A DNA stretch of 64,000 nucleotides from Pseudomonas cavernae (lineage in GTDB: Bacteria; Pseudomonadota; Gammaproteobacteria; Pseudomonadales; Pseudomonadaceae): positions 2,418,001-2,482,000 of the forward strand of contig NZ_CP032419.1 in NCBI RefSeq assembly GCF_003595175.1. Direction: 5' to 3'. Under the pieces are notes generated by a model, which was not told the origin of the DNA, ran no database searches, and saw only the letters and a program-made list of their open reading frames with translations. Shown one piece after another: positions 42,038 to 50,660 of this stretch (positions are counted from its first letter, which is position 1; every line of letters begins with the position of its first letter). A program made the position numbers and the translations under genes.

Positions 42038-43335
42038 GCCGGGCACGGGTCGTCGTGCTCGGCGCCGGTCCGGCCGGGGCGACCGTGGCGTTGGGCCTGC
42101 AGCGCCTCGGCTACCAGGTTTGCGTGGTCAGCGAATGGCGCCGCTTCGCCGCGGTGGAAGGGGTGTCCCAGCGGGTGCTGGACGGTCTGCGTCAGGCCGG
42201 GCTGCTGCGTGCCCTGGCCTGCGCGGCGGCGCCTTCGCCGCGCCGGGTGGCATGGAATGGCGCGCGCCAGCTGCTCAACCAGGAATTCCTCCTCGACCGC
42301 CGGCGCTTCGATGCGGCGCTGCGCGAGGATCTGCGCGCGGCCGGCGTCGAGCTGATCGAGGCGCGAGTGCGCCAGGTGGACTCGACTGCACACGGCCATC
42401 GGCTATCGATCGAGCCGGGGGCGACGCTGCTGGCGGATTTCCTCGTCGAGGCGCGCGGCCGTCAGGCGCCGCTGGCCGGCCGCCGGTGGCGCGGGCCGGA
42501 AACCCTCAGTCTGCTCAACCACTGGCAGGAGGCGGCGGGGCAACCGGCCTCGGCAGTGGAGAGCCGCGCCGATGGCTGGGCGTGGATGGCGCGTCTGGCC
42601 GATGGTCGTTGCTACTGGCAGCTCACCCTGGATGCCGCCAGCGCCGAACTGCCCGGCAAGGAGCAACTCGCCGCTTACTGCGCCGAGCGTCGTGGTCAGT
42701 CGGCGCTGGCGCGTGAACTGTTCGGCGCGCAAGCCCTGCAACCGGTCAGCCTGTACGCGCGCAGCAGCACCGCCACGCTGTTTCACGAGGCCGGCGGGGC
42801 GAACTGGCTGCGCGTCGGCGATGCGGCCATGGCGGTCGACCCGTTGTCCGGCAACGGCATCTTCCAGTCGCTGTCGTCCGCCCTGCAGGCGCCGGCGGTG
42901 ATCAACACGCTGCTCAGCCAGCCGCAGTTCGGCGAACTGGCATTGCGCTTTCACCAGGCGCGCGTCGAGCATCTATTCCGGCGTTTCGCCCGCACCGGAC
43001 GCGACTTCTATGCCCTCGAGCAGCGCTGGCCGCAGCAGCCGTTCTGGCGCAGCCGAAGTGGCTGGCCGGATAGCGAGCCGCTGCATGCCGGCGCCGATTT
43101 CAGTCAGCTGCGGGTCGAGCGTGCGCCGGTATTGCGCGGCGCGCTGATCGACGAGGCCGAGGTGGTGGTGACCGCCGACCAGCCGCTGGGCATCTGGCAC
43201 CTGCAGGGCCTCGAGCTGGCGCCCATCGTCCGCAGCCTGCAACAAGGCCAGCTGGATCAGGCGTTGGCGGCGCTGCCCGTGGAGCACAAGCGCATGGTGC
43301 AGGGCTGGTTGCTGGCGCAGGGTTACAAGCCCTAG
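42034..43335 (+). CDS. qhpG: FAD-dependent monooxygenase QhpG
   Basis: 433 residues of the tryptophan-halogenase/geranylgeranyl-reductase-like flavoprotein class: VVVLGAGPAGATVALGLQRLGY at the N-terminus and VGDAAMAVDPLSGNGIFQSLSSA as the second FAD motif. QhpG hydroxylates the gamma-subunit tryptophan that becomes the cysteine tryptophylquinone cofactor. ATG 42034 is fixed by the ATGA overlap with qhpE. Last gene of this half of the locus; convergent with the aldehyde dehydrogenase. Confidence 0.9.
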   Translation: MSRARVVVLGAGPAGATVALGLQRLGYQVCVVSEWRRFAAVEGVSQRVLDGLRQAGLLRALACAAAPSPRRVAWNGARQLLNQEFLLDRRRFDAALREDLRAAGVELIEARVRQVDSTAHGHRLSIEPGATLLADFLVEARGRQAPLAGRRWRGPETLSLLNHWQEAAGQPASAVESRADGWAWMARLADGRCYWQLTLDAASAELPGKEQLAAYCAERRGQSALARELFGAQALQPVSLYARSSTATLFHEAGGANWLRVGDAAMAVDPLSGNGIFQSLSSALQAPAVINTLLSQPQFGELALRFHQARVEHLFRRFARTGRDFYALEQRWPQQPFWRSRSGWPDSEPLHAGADFSQLRVERAPVLRGALIDEAEVVVTADQPLGIWHLQGLELAPIVRSLQQGQLDQALAALPVEHKRMVQGWLLAQGYKP

Positions 43336-43432
43336 CCCTGCGGGAGAGGGGGTAAAGGGGGACTCAGTGGCGGCTGGCGGTCTTTGCCGGAACGTCCTGC
43401 GGTCTGATATTTCCAGTCCTTCGCGGGCCAGT

Positions 43433-43457
43433 CCCCTCTCCCGTTTACGGGAGAGGG
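43433..43457. repeat. CCCCTCTCCCGT palindrome after qhpG
   Basis: CCCTCTCCCGT-TT-ACGGGAGAGGG, perfect 11-bp stem, in the 149-base gap between convergent qhpG and the aldehyde dehydrogenase gene. Second copy of the unit at 26777-26802; may terminate both transcripts. Confidence 0.75.
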
Positions 43458-43484
43458 TTGGGGAGAGGGAGCCCAGGTCTCAGC

Positions 43485-44978
43485 TCAGAGCTTGATCAGC
43501 ACCGACTTCAACTCGGTGTAGTGCTCGATGGCCGCCGCGCCCATCTCGCGGCCGACGCCCGAGAGTTTGTAACCGCCGAAGGGCAGGGCCGGATCGAGGG
43601 CGCTGTGGCAGTTGACCCACACCGAGCCGGATTTGATCCGCGGGATCATCCGGTGCACCGCCGCGAGGTTGTTGGACCAGATGCTCGCACCGAGGCCGTA
43701 GGGGTTGTCGTTGGCCAGGCGCACGACTTCGTCGAGGTCGTCGAACGGCATGGCCACCAGCACCGGGCCGAAGATTTCCTCCTGCACCAGGCGGTGCTGC
43801 TGGTCGACATCGACTATCACCGTGGGCTTGACGAAGTAGCCGGGGCCGAAGCTGTCACCACCGCAGGCGATGGTGGCGCCAAGTTTGCGGCCCAGGTTGA
43901 TGTAGTCGGTGACGCGCTCCTGTTGCCTGGCGGAAATCAGCGGGCCCATCTGCACGCTGGGATCGAGGCCGTTGCCCAGTTTCATGCCGTTGGCAATGCC
44001 GGCGATGTCGGCCACCACGTTGTCGAAGTGCTTGCGCTGCACATAGAGGCGCGAACCGGCGCAGCACACCTGGCCCTGGTTGAAGAAGATCGCGTTGGCG
44101 GCGCCGGCGGCGGCCTGCTGCAGGTCGGCGTCGGCCATGACGATGGTGGGCGACTTGCCGCCCAGTTCCAGGGTCACGCGGGTCATGTTGTCCATCGCCG
44201 CCTTGCCGATCTGGATGCCGACCGCGGTGGAACCGGTGAAGGTCAGCTTGTCGACGTCCGGGTGCTGGGTCAGGGCGACGCCGGCCTGCAGGCCGGTGCC
44301 GGTGATCACGTTGAATACACCGGCCGGGTAGCCGGCCTCCAGCACCAACTCGGCCAGCTTGAAGGCGGTCAGTGGGGTTTCATCGGCGGGCTTGAGCACC
44401 ACGGTGCAGCCGGTGGCCAGCGCCGGGCCGAGCTTCCAGCAGGCCAGCAGCAGGGGGAAGTTCCAGGCGACGATGGCACCCACCACGCCCACCGCTTCGC
44501 GGCGAATGAAGCCGTGGAACTGGTCGTCCGGCATCAGCGGCAGGGAGACGTCGACGGTCGTGCCTTCCACCTTGGTGGCCCAGCCGGCCATGTAGCGGAA
44601 GAAGTCGATGGCCAGCTGGACGTCCATCACCCGCGCCACGCTGGCGCTCTTGCCGTTGTTCAGGCACTCCAGTTCGGCCAGCTGCTGGGCGTCGCGTTCC
44701 ATCAGGTCGGCGAGCTTCCACAGCAGGTTCTGCCGCTCGCGCGGCCGCATGCGGCTCCACGGCGAGTCGTCGAAGGCCTGGCGGGCGGCCCGCACGGCGA
44801 GGTCGACATCTGTCGCGTCGGCCGAGGGTACCTCGCCGAGGACGTCGCCGGTGGCTGGGTTGCGGAAGCTCATGGTGGCGCCGCTGGCGGCATCCAGCCA
44901 TTGCCCGCCGATCAGCATTTTCAGCTGGCGGGTGGCGAAGGCGCGGGTTTGCGGGAGGATGGGCAGATCGACAGGCAT
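43485..44978 (-). CDS. NAD(P)-dependent aldehyde dehydrogenase
   Basis: 497-residue ALDH superfamily enzyme. Motifs: VVAWNFPLLLACWKLGPALATG, FTGSTAVGIQIGKAA, the glutamate in LELGGKSPTIV, the catalytic cysteine in NQGQVCCAGSRLYVQ, and EEIFGPVL. It most likely oxidises the aldehyde produced when the amine dehydrogenase deaminates its substrate. ATG 44978 (MPVDLPILPQ) is chosen; the frame remains open to 45032. A sigma-54 promoter on the same strand starts about 40 bases upstream. Confidence 0.94.
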   Translation of the reverse strand: MPVDLPILPQTRAFATRQLKMLIGGQWLDAASGATMSFRNPATGDVLGEVPSADATDVDLAVRAARQAFDDSPWSRMRPRERQNLLWKLADLMERDAQQLAELECLNNGKSASVARVMDVQLAIDFFRYMAGWATKVEGTTVDVSLPLMPDDQFHGFIRREAVGVVGAIVAWNFPLLLACWKLGPALATGCTVVLKPADETPLTAFKLAELVLEAGYPAGVFNVITGTGLQAGVALTQHPDVDKLTFTGSTAVGIQIGKAAMDNMTRVTLELGGKSPTIVMADADLQQAAAGAANAIFFNQGQVCCAGSRLYVQRKHFDNVVADIAGIANGMKLGNGLDPSVQMGPLISARQQERVTDYINLGRKLGATIACGGDSFGPGYFVKPTVIVDVDQQHRLVQEEIFGPVLVAMPFDDLDEVVRLANDNPYGLGASIWSNNLAAVHRMIPRIKSGSVWVNCHSALDPALPFGGYKLSGVGREMGAAAIEHYTELKSVLIKL

Positions 44979-45016
44979 GGTCTCGGGCCTCGGTGATTGG
45001 CGTTGCGGGCAATGTC

Positions 45017-45032
45017 GCAACCGCCATGCCAA
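45017..45032 (-). promoter_or_regulatory. Sigma-54 promoter for the aldehyde dehydrogenase gene
   Basis: Minus-strand TTGGCATGGCGGTTGC: GG and GC separated by 10 bases, close to the TGGCAY-N5-TTGC consensus. Transcription would begin about 25 bases before the start codon. Confidence 0.7.
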
Positions 45033-45117
45033 GCCCTGTCTGTTCTTCTAACTCGATGATATGGAAAGTCTTTTTCTGCAGGTTCGGGATTTTCCGGGCC
45101 GCCCAGCTGTAGCAGTT

Positions 45118-45183
45118 TGAGACGCGCTGAGACGGCCATGGGACAGTGTCTCAGGCCGGTACAGGCTGTCGCGAAACGGGACA
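45118..45183. promoter_or_regulatory. First activator-site block (enhancer)
   Basis: Contains TGAGAC (45118, 45128), GGGACA (45140), TGTCTCA (45147) and the near-palindrome TGTCGCGAAACGGGACA (45167-45183). These TGTCYC/GRGACA elements resemble sites of AcoR-type activators. The block lies between two divergent sigma-54 promoters (45017 minus and 45250 plus) and could serve both. Confidence 0.6.
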
Positions 45184-45249
45184 GCGCAGATGGGCTCGCG
45201 CAGCGCTCGATGCGGGCTAAGGGGTTGTTGCGCAAGGCCTTCGCGCCTG

Positions 45250-45264
45250 TGGCATGCAATGTGC
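45250..45264 (+). promoter_or_regulatory. Sigma-54 promoter upstream of a decayed gene
   Basis: TGGCATGCAATGTGC, GG-N10-GC. It is 67 bases after the first activator block and 34 bases before the GTG of the remnant. Confidence 0.6.
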
Positions 45265-45277
45265 CAGCTGGGCGGAC

Positions 45278-45285
45278 AATAACAA
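45278..45285 (+). promoter_or_regulatory. Hfq/Crc-type CA motif at the remnant's ribosome binding site
   Basis: AATAACAA, an exact AAYAAYAA match, directly abutting the GGAGA Shine-Dalgarno. Confidence 0.4.
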
Positions 45286-45297
45286 GGAGATCTGACC

Positions 45298-45690
45298 GTG
45301 CACGACCTACGATTCGGCAGGTTCCAGCAAGGAATGCTCGGGCTTGTCCTGTCCTGTGCCTTGCTATGGTCCCTGCCGTAGCTGGGCAATGTGCTGCTTG
45401 CGGCAGCTGTGCGAAATACTCGACTACCGCTATGCGCGCCACGTGGGCGATCCGGGCTACGTGCTGCCCCCGTTCATCGTGCGCAGCTGGTCGGAGGACC
45501 TGCAAGTCTGGGTGCCAGCATCGTCTAAGCTGATGTTGACCGAAGGCAAGGTCAGGGCGGGCGCCGACGAGATCCAGAGCGTGGTGGTCGTGCGGCGCTA
45601 TCCTTCGTCTCGTTCGTGTGGGTCGGCCTGCTGGCGATGGTGCTCGGCATCCTGCTGCTGCCCGCTCCCGGCCATGCCTCCAGAGGCAGC
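45298..45690 (+). pseudogene. Decayed gene with intact promoter and signal-peptide start
   Basis: An AAGGAGA ribosome binding site is followed by GTG 45298 and 27 codons that look like a signal peptide (basic start VHDLRFGRFQQG, hydrophobic LGLVLSCALLWSLP), then a TAG at 45379. Beyond it, one frame reads a soluble segment (LDYRYARHVGDPGYVLPPFI) to about 45590, and another frame then continues with a transmembrane-like stretch (LSFVSFVWVGLLAMVLGILL). This is best read as remnants of one or more deleted and frameshifted genes. I cannot name the ancestor; an exported dehydrogenase partner would fit the context. Confidence 0.55.
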
Positions 45691-45699
45691 GGACAGGCC

Positions 45700-45735
45700 T
45701 GTCTCAGAGTTAGACAGCTATCGCGAAATTAGACG
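45700..45735 (+). promoter_or_regulatory. Second activator-site block (enhancer for qhpA)
   Basis: TGTCTCAGAGTTAGACA (45700-45716) with outer arms TGTCT/AGACA, then CTATCGCGAAATTAGAC. It aligns over 36 bases with the first block (TGTCTCAG...CAG..CTRTCGCGAAAYNRGAC), indicating duplication. It ends 80 bases before the qhpA sigma-54 promoter. Confidence 0.6.
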
Positions 45736-45813
45736 CCGACACCCCGTCTCCGCCCCCTGCTAACGGCGTCGAATTAGACCTAAATACTTGTTACACAAGG
45801 CTTTCTAGGTCTT

Positions 45814-45828
45814 TGGCACACAACATGC
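45814..45828 (+). promoter_or_regulatory. Sigma-54 promoter of the qhpADCB operon
   Basis: TGGCACACAACATGC: TGGCAC then GC with 10 bases between GG and GC. Predicted start about 45840, leaving a ~60-base leader. Confidence 0.7.
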
Positions 45829-45876
45829 CTTACCTCGTGCAGATGTGCTTCTAGCCCCTCGCCGGGCGCGAATTTT

Positions 45877-45884
45877 AACAACAA
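45877..45884 (+). promoter_or_regulatory. Hfq/Crc-type CA motif before qhpA
   Basis: AACAACAA, an exact AAYAAYAA match 6 bases upstream of the GGAGG ribosome binding site of qhpA; its position would block translation when Hfq/Crc binds. Confidence 0.5.
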
Positions 45885-45902
45885 TACCGTGGAGGCCTGA
45901 CC

Positions 45903-47474
45903 TTGAAGACGACACGACTCCGGCATTTCCTGGGCACCAGCACCGTGGCCCTGGCCATGGGCATGCTGTTGCAGCCCCAGGCGCACGCCGCCCAGGATGG
46001 GCCAGCCATCCTCAACTCCAAATGCATGGGTTGCCACATCCCCGAAGGCAACAACGCTTTCAGCCGCATCAGCCACCAGCGCAAGACGCCAGAAGGCTGG
46101 CTGATGAGCATCGCGCGCATGCAGGTGATGCACGGCCTGCAGATCAGCGACGACGATCGCCGCACGTTGGTCAAGTACCTGGCCGACAAGCAGGGCCTGG
46201 CGCCGAGCGAGACCGAAGGCGTGCGCTACGCCATGGAGCGCCGCCTGAACACGGTGGAGAAGTTCGACGACAAGCTCAGCCAGATGTGCGGGCGTTGCCA
46301 CTCCGGCGCGCGGGTGGCGTTGCAGCGCCGGCCGGCCAAGGAGTGGGAACACCTGGTCAACTTCCACCTCGGCCAATGGCCGTCCCTCGAATACCAGGCG
46401 CAGTCGCGCGATCGCGACTGGCTGGACATCGCCCTCAAGGAAATGGTCCCCGACCTCGCCAAGCGCTTCCCGCTGGACAACGCGGCCTGGGCCGACTGGC
46501 AGAAGGCCAAACCGAGCGCGGCCGCCCTGCCGGGGCAGTGGAGCTTCAGCGGCCACATGCTCACCAAGGGTGATGTGCGCGGGGTGATGACCGTCAGCGC
46601 CGAGCCGGGCGATACCTTCAAGGTCAGCGTCAAGGGCCAGTACGCCGACGGCACGCCGTTCGATGGCAGCGGCTCGGCGATCCTCTACAACGGCTACGAA
46701 TGGCGCGGCAACGTCAAGGTCGGTGAGCTGAACCTGCGTCAGGTGTTCAGCGTGCTCAACGGCGAAATGCACGGGCGCATGTTCGAGGCCGAGCACGACG
46801 AGCGCGGCCTGGACTTCAGCGCCGCCAAGGCCGGCACCGCCAAGCTGCTGGCCGTGCAGCCAAGCTACCTGAAGGCCGGCAGCGAGGCCGAGCTGACCCT
46901 GGTGGGCAGCGGGTTGACCGGCAAGCCGGCGTTCGGCGCCGGTGTCGAGGTCCTGCAGGTGCTGGAGCAGACCCCGGAACGCGTGCGGGTCAAGGTCAAG
47001 GCCGCCGCCGACGCCTCGGGCGGTCCGCGCGCGGTGAGCCTTGGCGACCTGAAAGGCGTCGAGCTGGCGGTCTACCAGACCATCAACGAAGTCAAGGTGG
47101 TGCCGGAATTCTCCGTGGCACGGGTCGGCGACAACGGCGGCTCGACGCCCAAGGTGCAGGGCCGCTTCGAGGCCGAGGCCTGGGGCAAGGACGCCAGCGG
47201 TAAGCCCTACCGCATCGGTTACCTGCCGGCGAAGTGGTCGGTCGAGCCCTTCGACGAGCGCGCCGCCGAGGACGAGGACGTCAAGTTCGCCGGCACCATG
47301 CAGAAGGACGGCGTGTTCCTGCCCGGCGACGCCGGCCCGAACCCGGCGCGCAAGATGTCCACCAACAACGCCGGCAACCTCAAGGTCATCGCCCAGCTCG
47401 AAGAGGGCGGCATGAAAGGCGAAGGCCACTTGATCGTCACCGTGCAGCGCTGGAACAACCCGCCGATCCCGTGA
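45903..47474 (+). CDS. qhpA: Quinohemoprotein amine dehydrogenase, alpha subunit (diheme)
   Basis: 523 residues with a signal peptide (cleavage near QAHA-AQDGP, ~29). Two heme c motifs: CMGCH (41-45) and CGRCH (129-133). After the cytochrome domain come beta-barrel/Ig-like domains (LLAVQPSYLKAGSEAELTLVGSG) as in the QH-AmDH alpha subunit. It relays electrons from the CTQ cofactor of the gamma subunit to a periplasmic acceptor. The start is TTG at 45903, supported by GGAGG 8 bases upstream and by the signal peptide. First gene of the structural operon. Confidence 0.95.
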   Translation: MKTTRLRHFLGTSTVALAMGMLLQPQAHAAQDGPAILNSKCMGCHIPEGNNAFSRISHQRKTPEGWLMSIARMQVMHGLQISDDDRRTLVKYLADKQGLAPSETEGVRYAMERRLNTVEKFDDKLSQMCGRCHSGARVALQRRPAKEWEHLVNFHLGQWPSLEYQAQSRDRDWLDIALKEMVPDLAKRFPLDNAAWADWQKAKPSAAALPGQWSFSGHMLTKGDVRGVMTVSAEPGDTFKVSVKGQYADGTPFDGSGSAILYNGYEWRGNVKVGELNLRQVFSVLNGEMHGRMFEAEHDERGLDFSAAKAGTAKLLAVQPSYLKAGSEAELTLVGSGLTGKPAFGAGVEVLQVLEQTPERVRVKVKAAADASGGPRAVSLGDLKGVELAVYQTINEVKVVPEFSVARVGDNGGSTPKVQGRFEAEAWGKDASGKPYRIGYLPAKWSVEPFDERAAEDEDVKFAGTMQKDGVFLPGDAGPNPARKMSTNNAGNLKVIAQLEEGGMKGEGHLIVTVQRWNNPPIP

Positions 47475-47543
47475 CGCACGGGTGCGGACAGAACCAGAGT
47501 GCCCGCCACGGTGGGCGTATCAAACGAGTTTCTGGAGGTTGTC

Positions 47544-48974
47544 ATGGGTGCCATCTTGAATTTGGTCGAGCGCAACCTGCATGAAGTGCAGGTCGACGCC
47601 GACCGCCTGCTGTTCCACATCCCGAGCAGTTCGCTGTTCGCCAGCGATGCACTGACCGGCGGCATCATCGATGCGCTGCGTGAGCAGGGCTGTTCCTCGG
47701 AAGAGTTGGTGCAGCGCCTCGGCGGGCGCTTCGCCGGCGCGGACATCGACGAAACCCTGCGCGAGCTGATGGCGCTGGAAGTGGTCAGCGACGGTTCGCC
47801 GCTGACCCCGGAAATCGCCGTCAAGCGGGTCGAGCGCACGGCGCTGAACACCGTGGTGTTGAACGTCAACACCGGCTGCAACCTGAGCTGCACCTATTGC
47901 TACAAGGAAGACCTGGCCAAGCCGTCGGCCGGCAAGAAGATGGGCGCGGAAACCGCCGAGGCTTCGGTGGAGATGCTCCTCAAGGAGTCGCCGGACGAAG
48001 AGCGCTACACCGTGGTGTTCTTCGGTGGCGAGCCGTTGTCGAACCGCAAGCTGATCGAGCACATGGTCGATTACTGCGAGCGGCGTTTCTCCGAGGCGGG
48101 CAAGCAGGTGGAGTTCGTCATGACCACCAACGCCACGCTGCTCACCGAAGAGGTCGTCGACTACCTCAACGCCCATCGTTTCGGCCTGTCGGTGAGCATC
48201 GACGGGCCGAAGACCGTGCACGACCGCAACCGCATCACGGTGGGCGGGCAGGGCACCTACGACGTGGTGCGGCGCAAGGCCGAGATGCTGCTGTCGCGCT
48301 ACAACAGCCGCCCGGTCGGCGCGCGGGTCACGCTGACCACGGGTATCACCGACGTCGAGACGATCTGGGACCACCTGTTCAACGAGCTGGGGTTCGCCGA
48401 AGTCGGCTTCGCCCCGGTCACCTCCGGCGACATCAGCAGCTTCAACCTGACCGGCGAGGAGCTGGTCGAGGTGTTCGCCAACATGAAGGCGCTCGGCCGG
48501 CGTTACCTCGAAGCGGCGCTGGAGCATCGCAACATCGGTTTCTCCAACCTGCACCAGCTGATCACCGACATCCACGAAGGGCACAAGAAAGCCCTGCCGT
48601 GCGGCGCCGGGCTGAAGATGCTGGCGGTCGACCACAAGGGCGAGCTGAATCTCTGCCATCGTTTCACTGGCTCGTCCTTGCCGACCTTCGGCAACGTGCA
48701 CAGCGGGGTGAAGCAGGTCGAGCTCAACGACTTCCTCTCGCAGCGCCTGGATCGCAGCAACACCGGCTGCGAGGACTGTCGGATTCGCAACCTCTGCTCG
48801 GGCGGCTGCTACCACGAGAGCTATGCGCGCTACGGCGATCCCACTCACCCGACCTATCACTACTGCGAGCTGATGCGCGACTGGGTGGACTTCGGCATCG
48901 AGGTCTACAGCCGGATCATGGCGGCCAACCCGGCCTTCATCAGCAGCTACATCACTCCGCGGAAGGCGCACTGA
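47544..48974 (+). CDS. qhpD: Radical SAM peptide maturase QhpD
   Basis: 476 residues. The radical-SAM cluster motif is CNLSCTYC (Cys 112, 116, 119), followed by [17 protein letters not shown], and a C-terminal SPASM domain with auxiliary-cluster cysteines ([42 protein letters not shown]). QhpD makes the three Cys-to-Asp/Glu thioether bonds in the gamma subunit. ATG 47544 follows TGGAGG; the longer frame from 47499 has no support. One base separates its stop from the gamma-subunit gene. Confidence 0.95.
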   Translation: MGAILNLVERNLHEVQVDADRLLFHIPSSSLFASDALTGGIIDALREQGCSSEELVQRLGGRFAGADIDETLRELMALEVVSDGSPLTPEIAVKRVERTALNTVVLNVNTGCNLSCTYCYKEDLAKPSAGKKMGAETAEASVEMLLKESPDEERYTVVFFGGEPLSNRKLIEHMVDYCERRFSEAGKQVEFVMTTNATLLTEEVVDYLNAHRFGLSVSIDGPKTVHDRNRITVGGQGTYDVVRRKAEMLLSRYNSRPVGARVTLTTGITDVETIWDHLFNELGFAEVGFAPVTSGDISSFNLTGEELVEVFANMKALGRRYLEAALEHRNIGFSNLHQLITDIHEGHKKALPCGAGLKMLAVDHKGELNLCHRFTGSSLPTFGNVHSGVKQVELNDFLSQRLDRSNTGCEDCRIRNLCSGGCYHESYARYGDPTHPTYHYCELMRDWVDFGIEVYSRIMAANPAFISSYITPRKAH

Positions 48975-48975
48975 C

Positions 48976-49299
48976 ATGAAACATCTGAAGCCGCTCAACA
49001 ACAAAGCGCAAATGCTCGACCAGGCCGCAGCCGAAGATCGCATCGAAGAGGTCCTGGCCATGAGTGCGGTGGTCGGTTGCACCTCGACCACCGATCCGGG
49101 CTGGGAAGTGGACGCCTTCGGTGGCGTGACGTCGCTGTGCCAGCCGATGGAGTCCGACCTTTACGGCTGCTCCGACCCGTGCTGGTGGCCGGCGCAGGTG
49201 CCGGACATGATGAGCACCTACCCCGACTGGAACAAGGATGCGCAGAGCTCCGGCGAAAACTGGCGCAACCTCGGCACCGTGTTCCCGAAAGACAAATGA
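48976..49299 (+). CDS. qhpC: Quinohemoprotein amine dehydrogenase, gamma subunit (CTQ cofactor peptide)
   Basis: 107 residues: a ~28-residue leader without Sec features, then the cofactor core. All cross-link residues of the known gamma subunit are in place: Cys35-Glu44, Cys55-Asp61 and Cys69-Asp77 for the thioethers, and Cys65 with Trp71 for cysteine tryptophylquinone. With the leader removed these fall at 7/16, 27/33, 41/49 and 37/43, the published P. putida spacing as I recall it. The leader is cut by QhpE and the peptide exported by QhpF. Confidence 0.96.
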   Translation: MKHLKPLNNKAQMLDQAAAEDRIEEVLAMSAVVGCTSTTDPGWEVDAFGGVTSLCQPMESDLYGCSDPCWWPAQVPDMMSTYPDWNKDAQSSGENWRNLGTVFPKDK

Positions 49300-49329
49300 C
49301 CCGGCGAAAAGAATAAAAGGGGTACCGCT

Positions 49330-50487
49330 ATGAAGCTTCAGTTCACCGGCAGTCTCGCTGCCACCAGTATTGGTCTGGCTATCCTCGGCGCCGCCGCCGT
49401 TGTCGGCCTGGCGCTTGGCGCGCCGAGCGCGGTCGCCGCGGAGGCCGGCCCGACGCTCAAGGCTGGTCACGAATACATGATCGCCACCAACTACCCGAAC
49501 AACCTGCACGTCATCGACCTGGCCAGCGACACGCTGTACAAGACCTGCCAGCTGCCCGATGCCTTCGGCCCCGGCACCGCCATGATGGCGCCGGACCGCA
49601 AGACCGCCTTCATCCTCAACAACCACTACGGCGACCTGTACGGCGTCGACCTGGACAATTGCAAGACGGTGTTCCACGCCAAGCTGTCGGTCAATCCAGG
49701 GGAGAAGGCACGCGCGATGTTCTCCTTCGCCCTCAGCCCGGACGGCAAGGAGCTCTACACCACGGTCAATCCCACGCAGATGCTCAACGACCACTACGTG
49801 GTGCAGCAGCCGCGCCTGCAGGTGTACGACACCGCCGCCGGACTGGACGCCAAGCCGGTGCGCAGTTTCCCGATGCCCCGTCAGATCTACCTGATGCGCG
49901 CGGCGGATGACGGCACCCTCTATGTGGCCGGACCGGACATCTACAAGATGGATGTGAAGACCGGCAAGTACGAGGTGGCGGTGCCCGGCCGCAACTGGCA
50001 GCGGCCGCTCTACAGCGCACCGGACGTGCTGTATTTCTGGCCGCACCAGACGACTTACCACGAGTTCTCGATGCTCTACACCACGGCCAAGTTCAAGGAC
50101 GAGAAGCAGGACCTGGCTACCGCCGACTTCGTCTATGGCTACGTCAGCATCGACCTGAAGACCGGCAAGAGCACGGTGCAGGATTTCGCGCCACTGACCG
50201 AGCTGTATTTCAGCGGCCTGCGCTCGCCGAAGGACCCGAACCAGATGTTCGGCGTACTCAATCGCCTGGCCAAGTACGACATCAAGGAGCAGAAGCTGAT
50301 CAAGGCGGCCAACCTGGATCACTCCTACTACTGCATCGCCTTCAACGCCGAGGGCAGCAAGCTGTACCTGGCCGGCACCTTCAACGACATCGCGGTGTTC
50401 GATCCGGACAGTCTGGAGAAGGTGAAGAACATCAAGCTGCCGGGCGGCGACATGGCGATCACCACCACTCAGGTGTTCACCCGCTGA
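49330..50487 (+). CDS. qhpB: Quinohemoprotein amine dehydrogenase, beta subunit
   Basis: 385 residues with a signal peptide (cleavage near SAVAA-EAGP, ~37) and a seven-bladed beta-propeller (repeats such as [29 protein letters not shown] and [25 protein letters not shown]). It covers the gamma subunit in the periplasmic heterotrimer and shapes the active site. It follows qhpC after 30 bases with ribosome binding site AAAGGGG. A terminator-like hairpin comes 8 bases after the stop. Confidence 0.94.
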   Translation: MKLQFTGSLAATSIGLAILGAAAVVGLALGAPSAVAAEAGPTLKAGHEYMIATNYPNNLHVIDLASDTLYKTCQLPDAFGPGTAMMAPDRKTAFILNNHYGDLYGVDLDNCKTVFHAKLSVNPGEKARAMFSFALSPDGKELYTTVNPTQMLNDHYVVQQPRLQVYDTAAGLDAKPVRSFPMPRQIYLMRAADDGTLYVAGPDIYKMDVKTGKYEVAVPGRNWQRPLYSAPDVLYFWPHQTTYHEFSMLYTTAKFKDEKQDLATADFVYGYVSIDLKTGKSTVQDFAPLTELYFSGLRSPKDPNQMFGVLNRLAKYDIKEQKLIKAANLDHSYYCIAFNAEGSKLYLAGTFNDIAVFDPDSLEKVKNIKLPGGDMAITTTQVFTR

Positions 50488-50495
50488 GCCAAGGC

Positions 50496-50516
50496 CCTCT
50501 CCCCGGGCGGGAGAGG
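50496..50516 (+). terminator. Hairpin after qhpB
   Basis: 8-bp stem CCTCTCCC / GGGAGAGG with a 5-base loop, 8 bases past the qhpB stop. No T tract is visible, so it may be a 3' stabiliser or a weak terminator. Confidence 0.5.
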
Positions 50517-50598
50517 ACGCCTCCCGCCAGCCGGCATGTGGCCGGCAGCGTGCCATTAGACTTAAAGCTGATCGGACGGTACTTGGACGCGCTGCGTG

Positions 50599-50614
50599 TT
50601 GACGTTAACGTAAA
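50599..50614 (+). promoter_or_regulatory. Second LiuR-type operator
   Basis: TTGACGTTAACGTAAA, one mismatch from the 16-bp palindrome upstream of liuR (37451). It lies 46 bases before the acyl-CoA synthetase start codon. Suggests LiuR control of the acyl-CoA cluster. Confidence 0.7.
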
Positions 50615-50660
50615 CGACAAGTCGCCGATCACCGCCCACAACAATCACAAAGGGGCAGCC

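Larger units (their letters stand above)
44979..45902. other. Regulatory and decayed-gene region between aldehyde dehydrogenase and qhpA
   Basis: 924 bases with no intact gene. It contains three sigma-54 promoter matches, two copies of an activator-site block, a 27-codon signal-peptide-like remnant and gene debris in shifting frames; all are listed separately. Confidence 0.8.

Noticed and set aside
45344..45763. 139-codon frame in the qhpA upstream region as an intact gene
   Set aside because: It begins inside the remnant without a ribosome binding site, its second half has no protein-like character, and a neighbouring frame takes over with a membrane-like segment. Treated as pseudogene debris.
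45780..47429. 549-codon open frame on the minus strand
   Set aside because: Antisense to qhpA, which has a signal peptide and two heme motifs.
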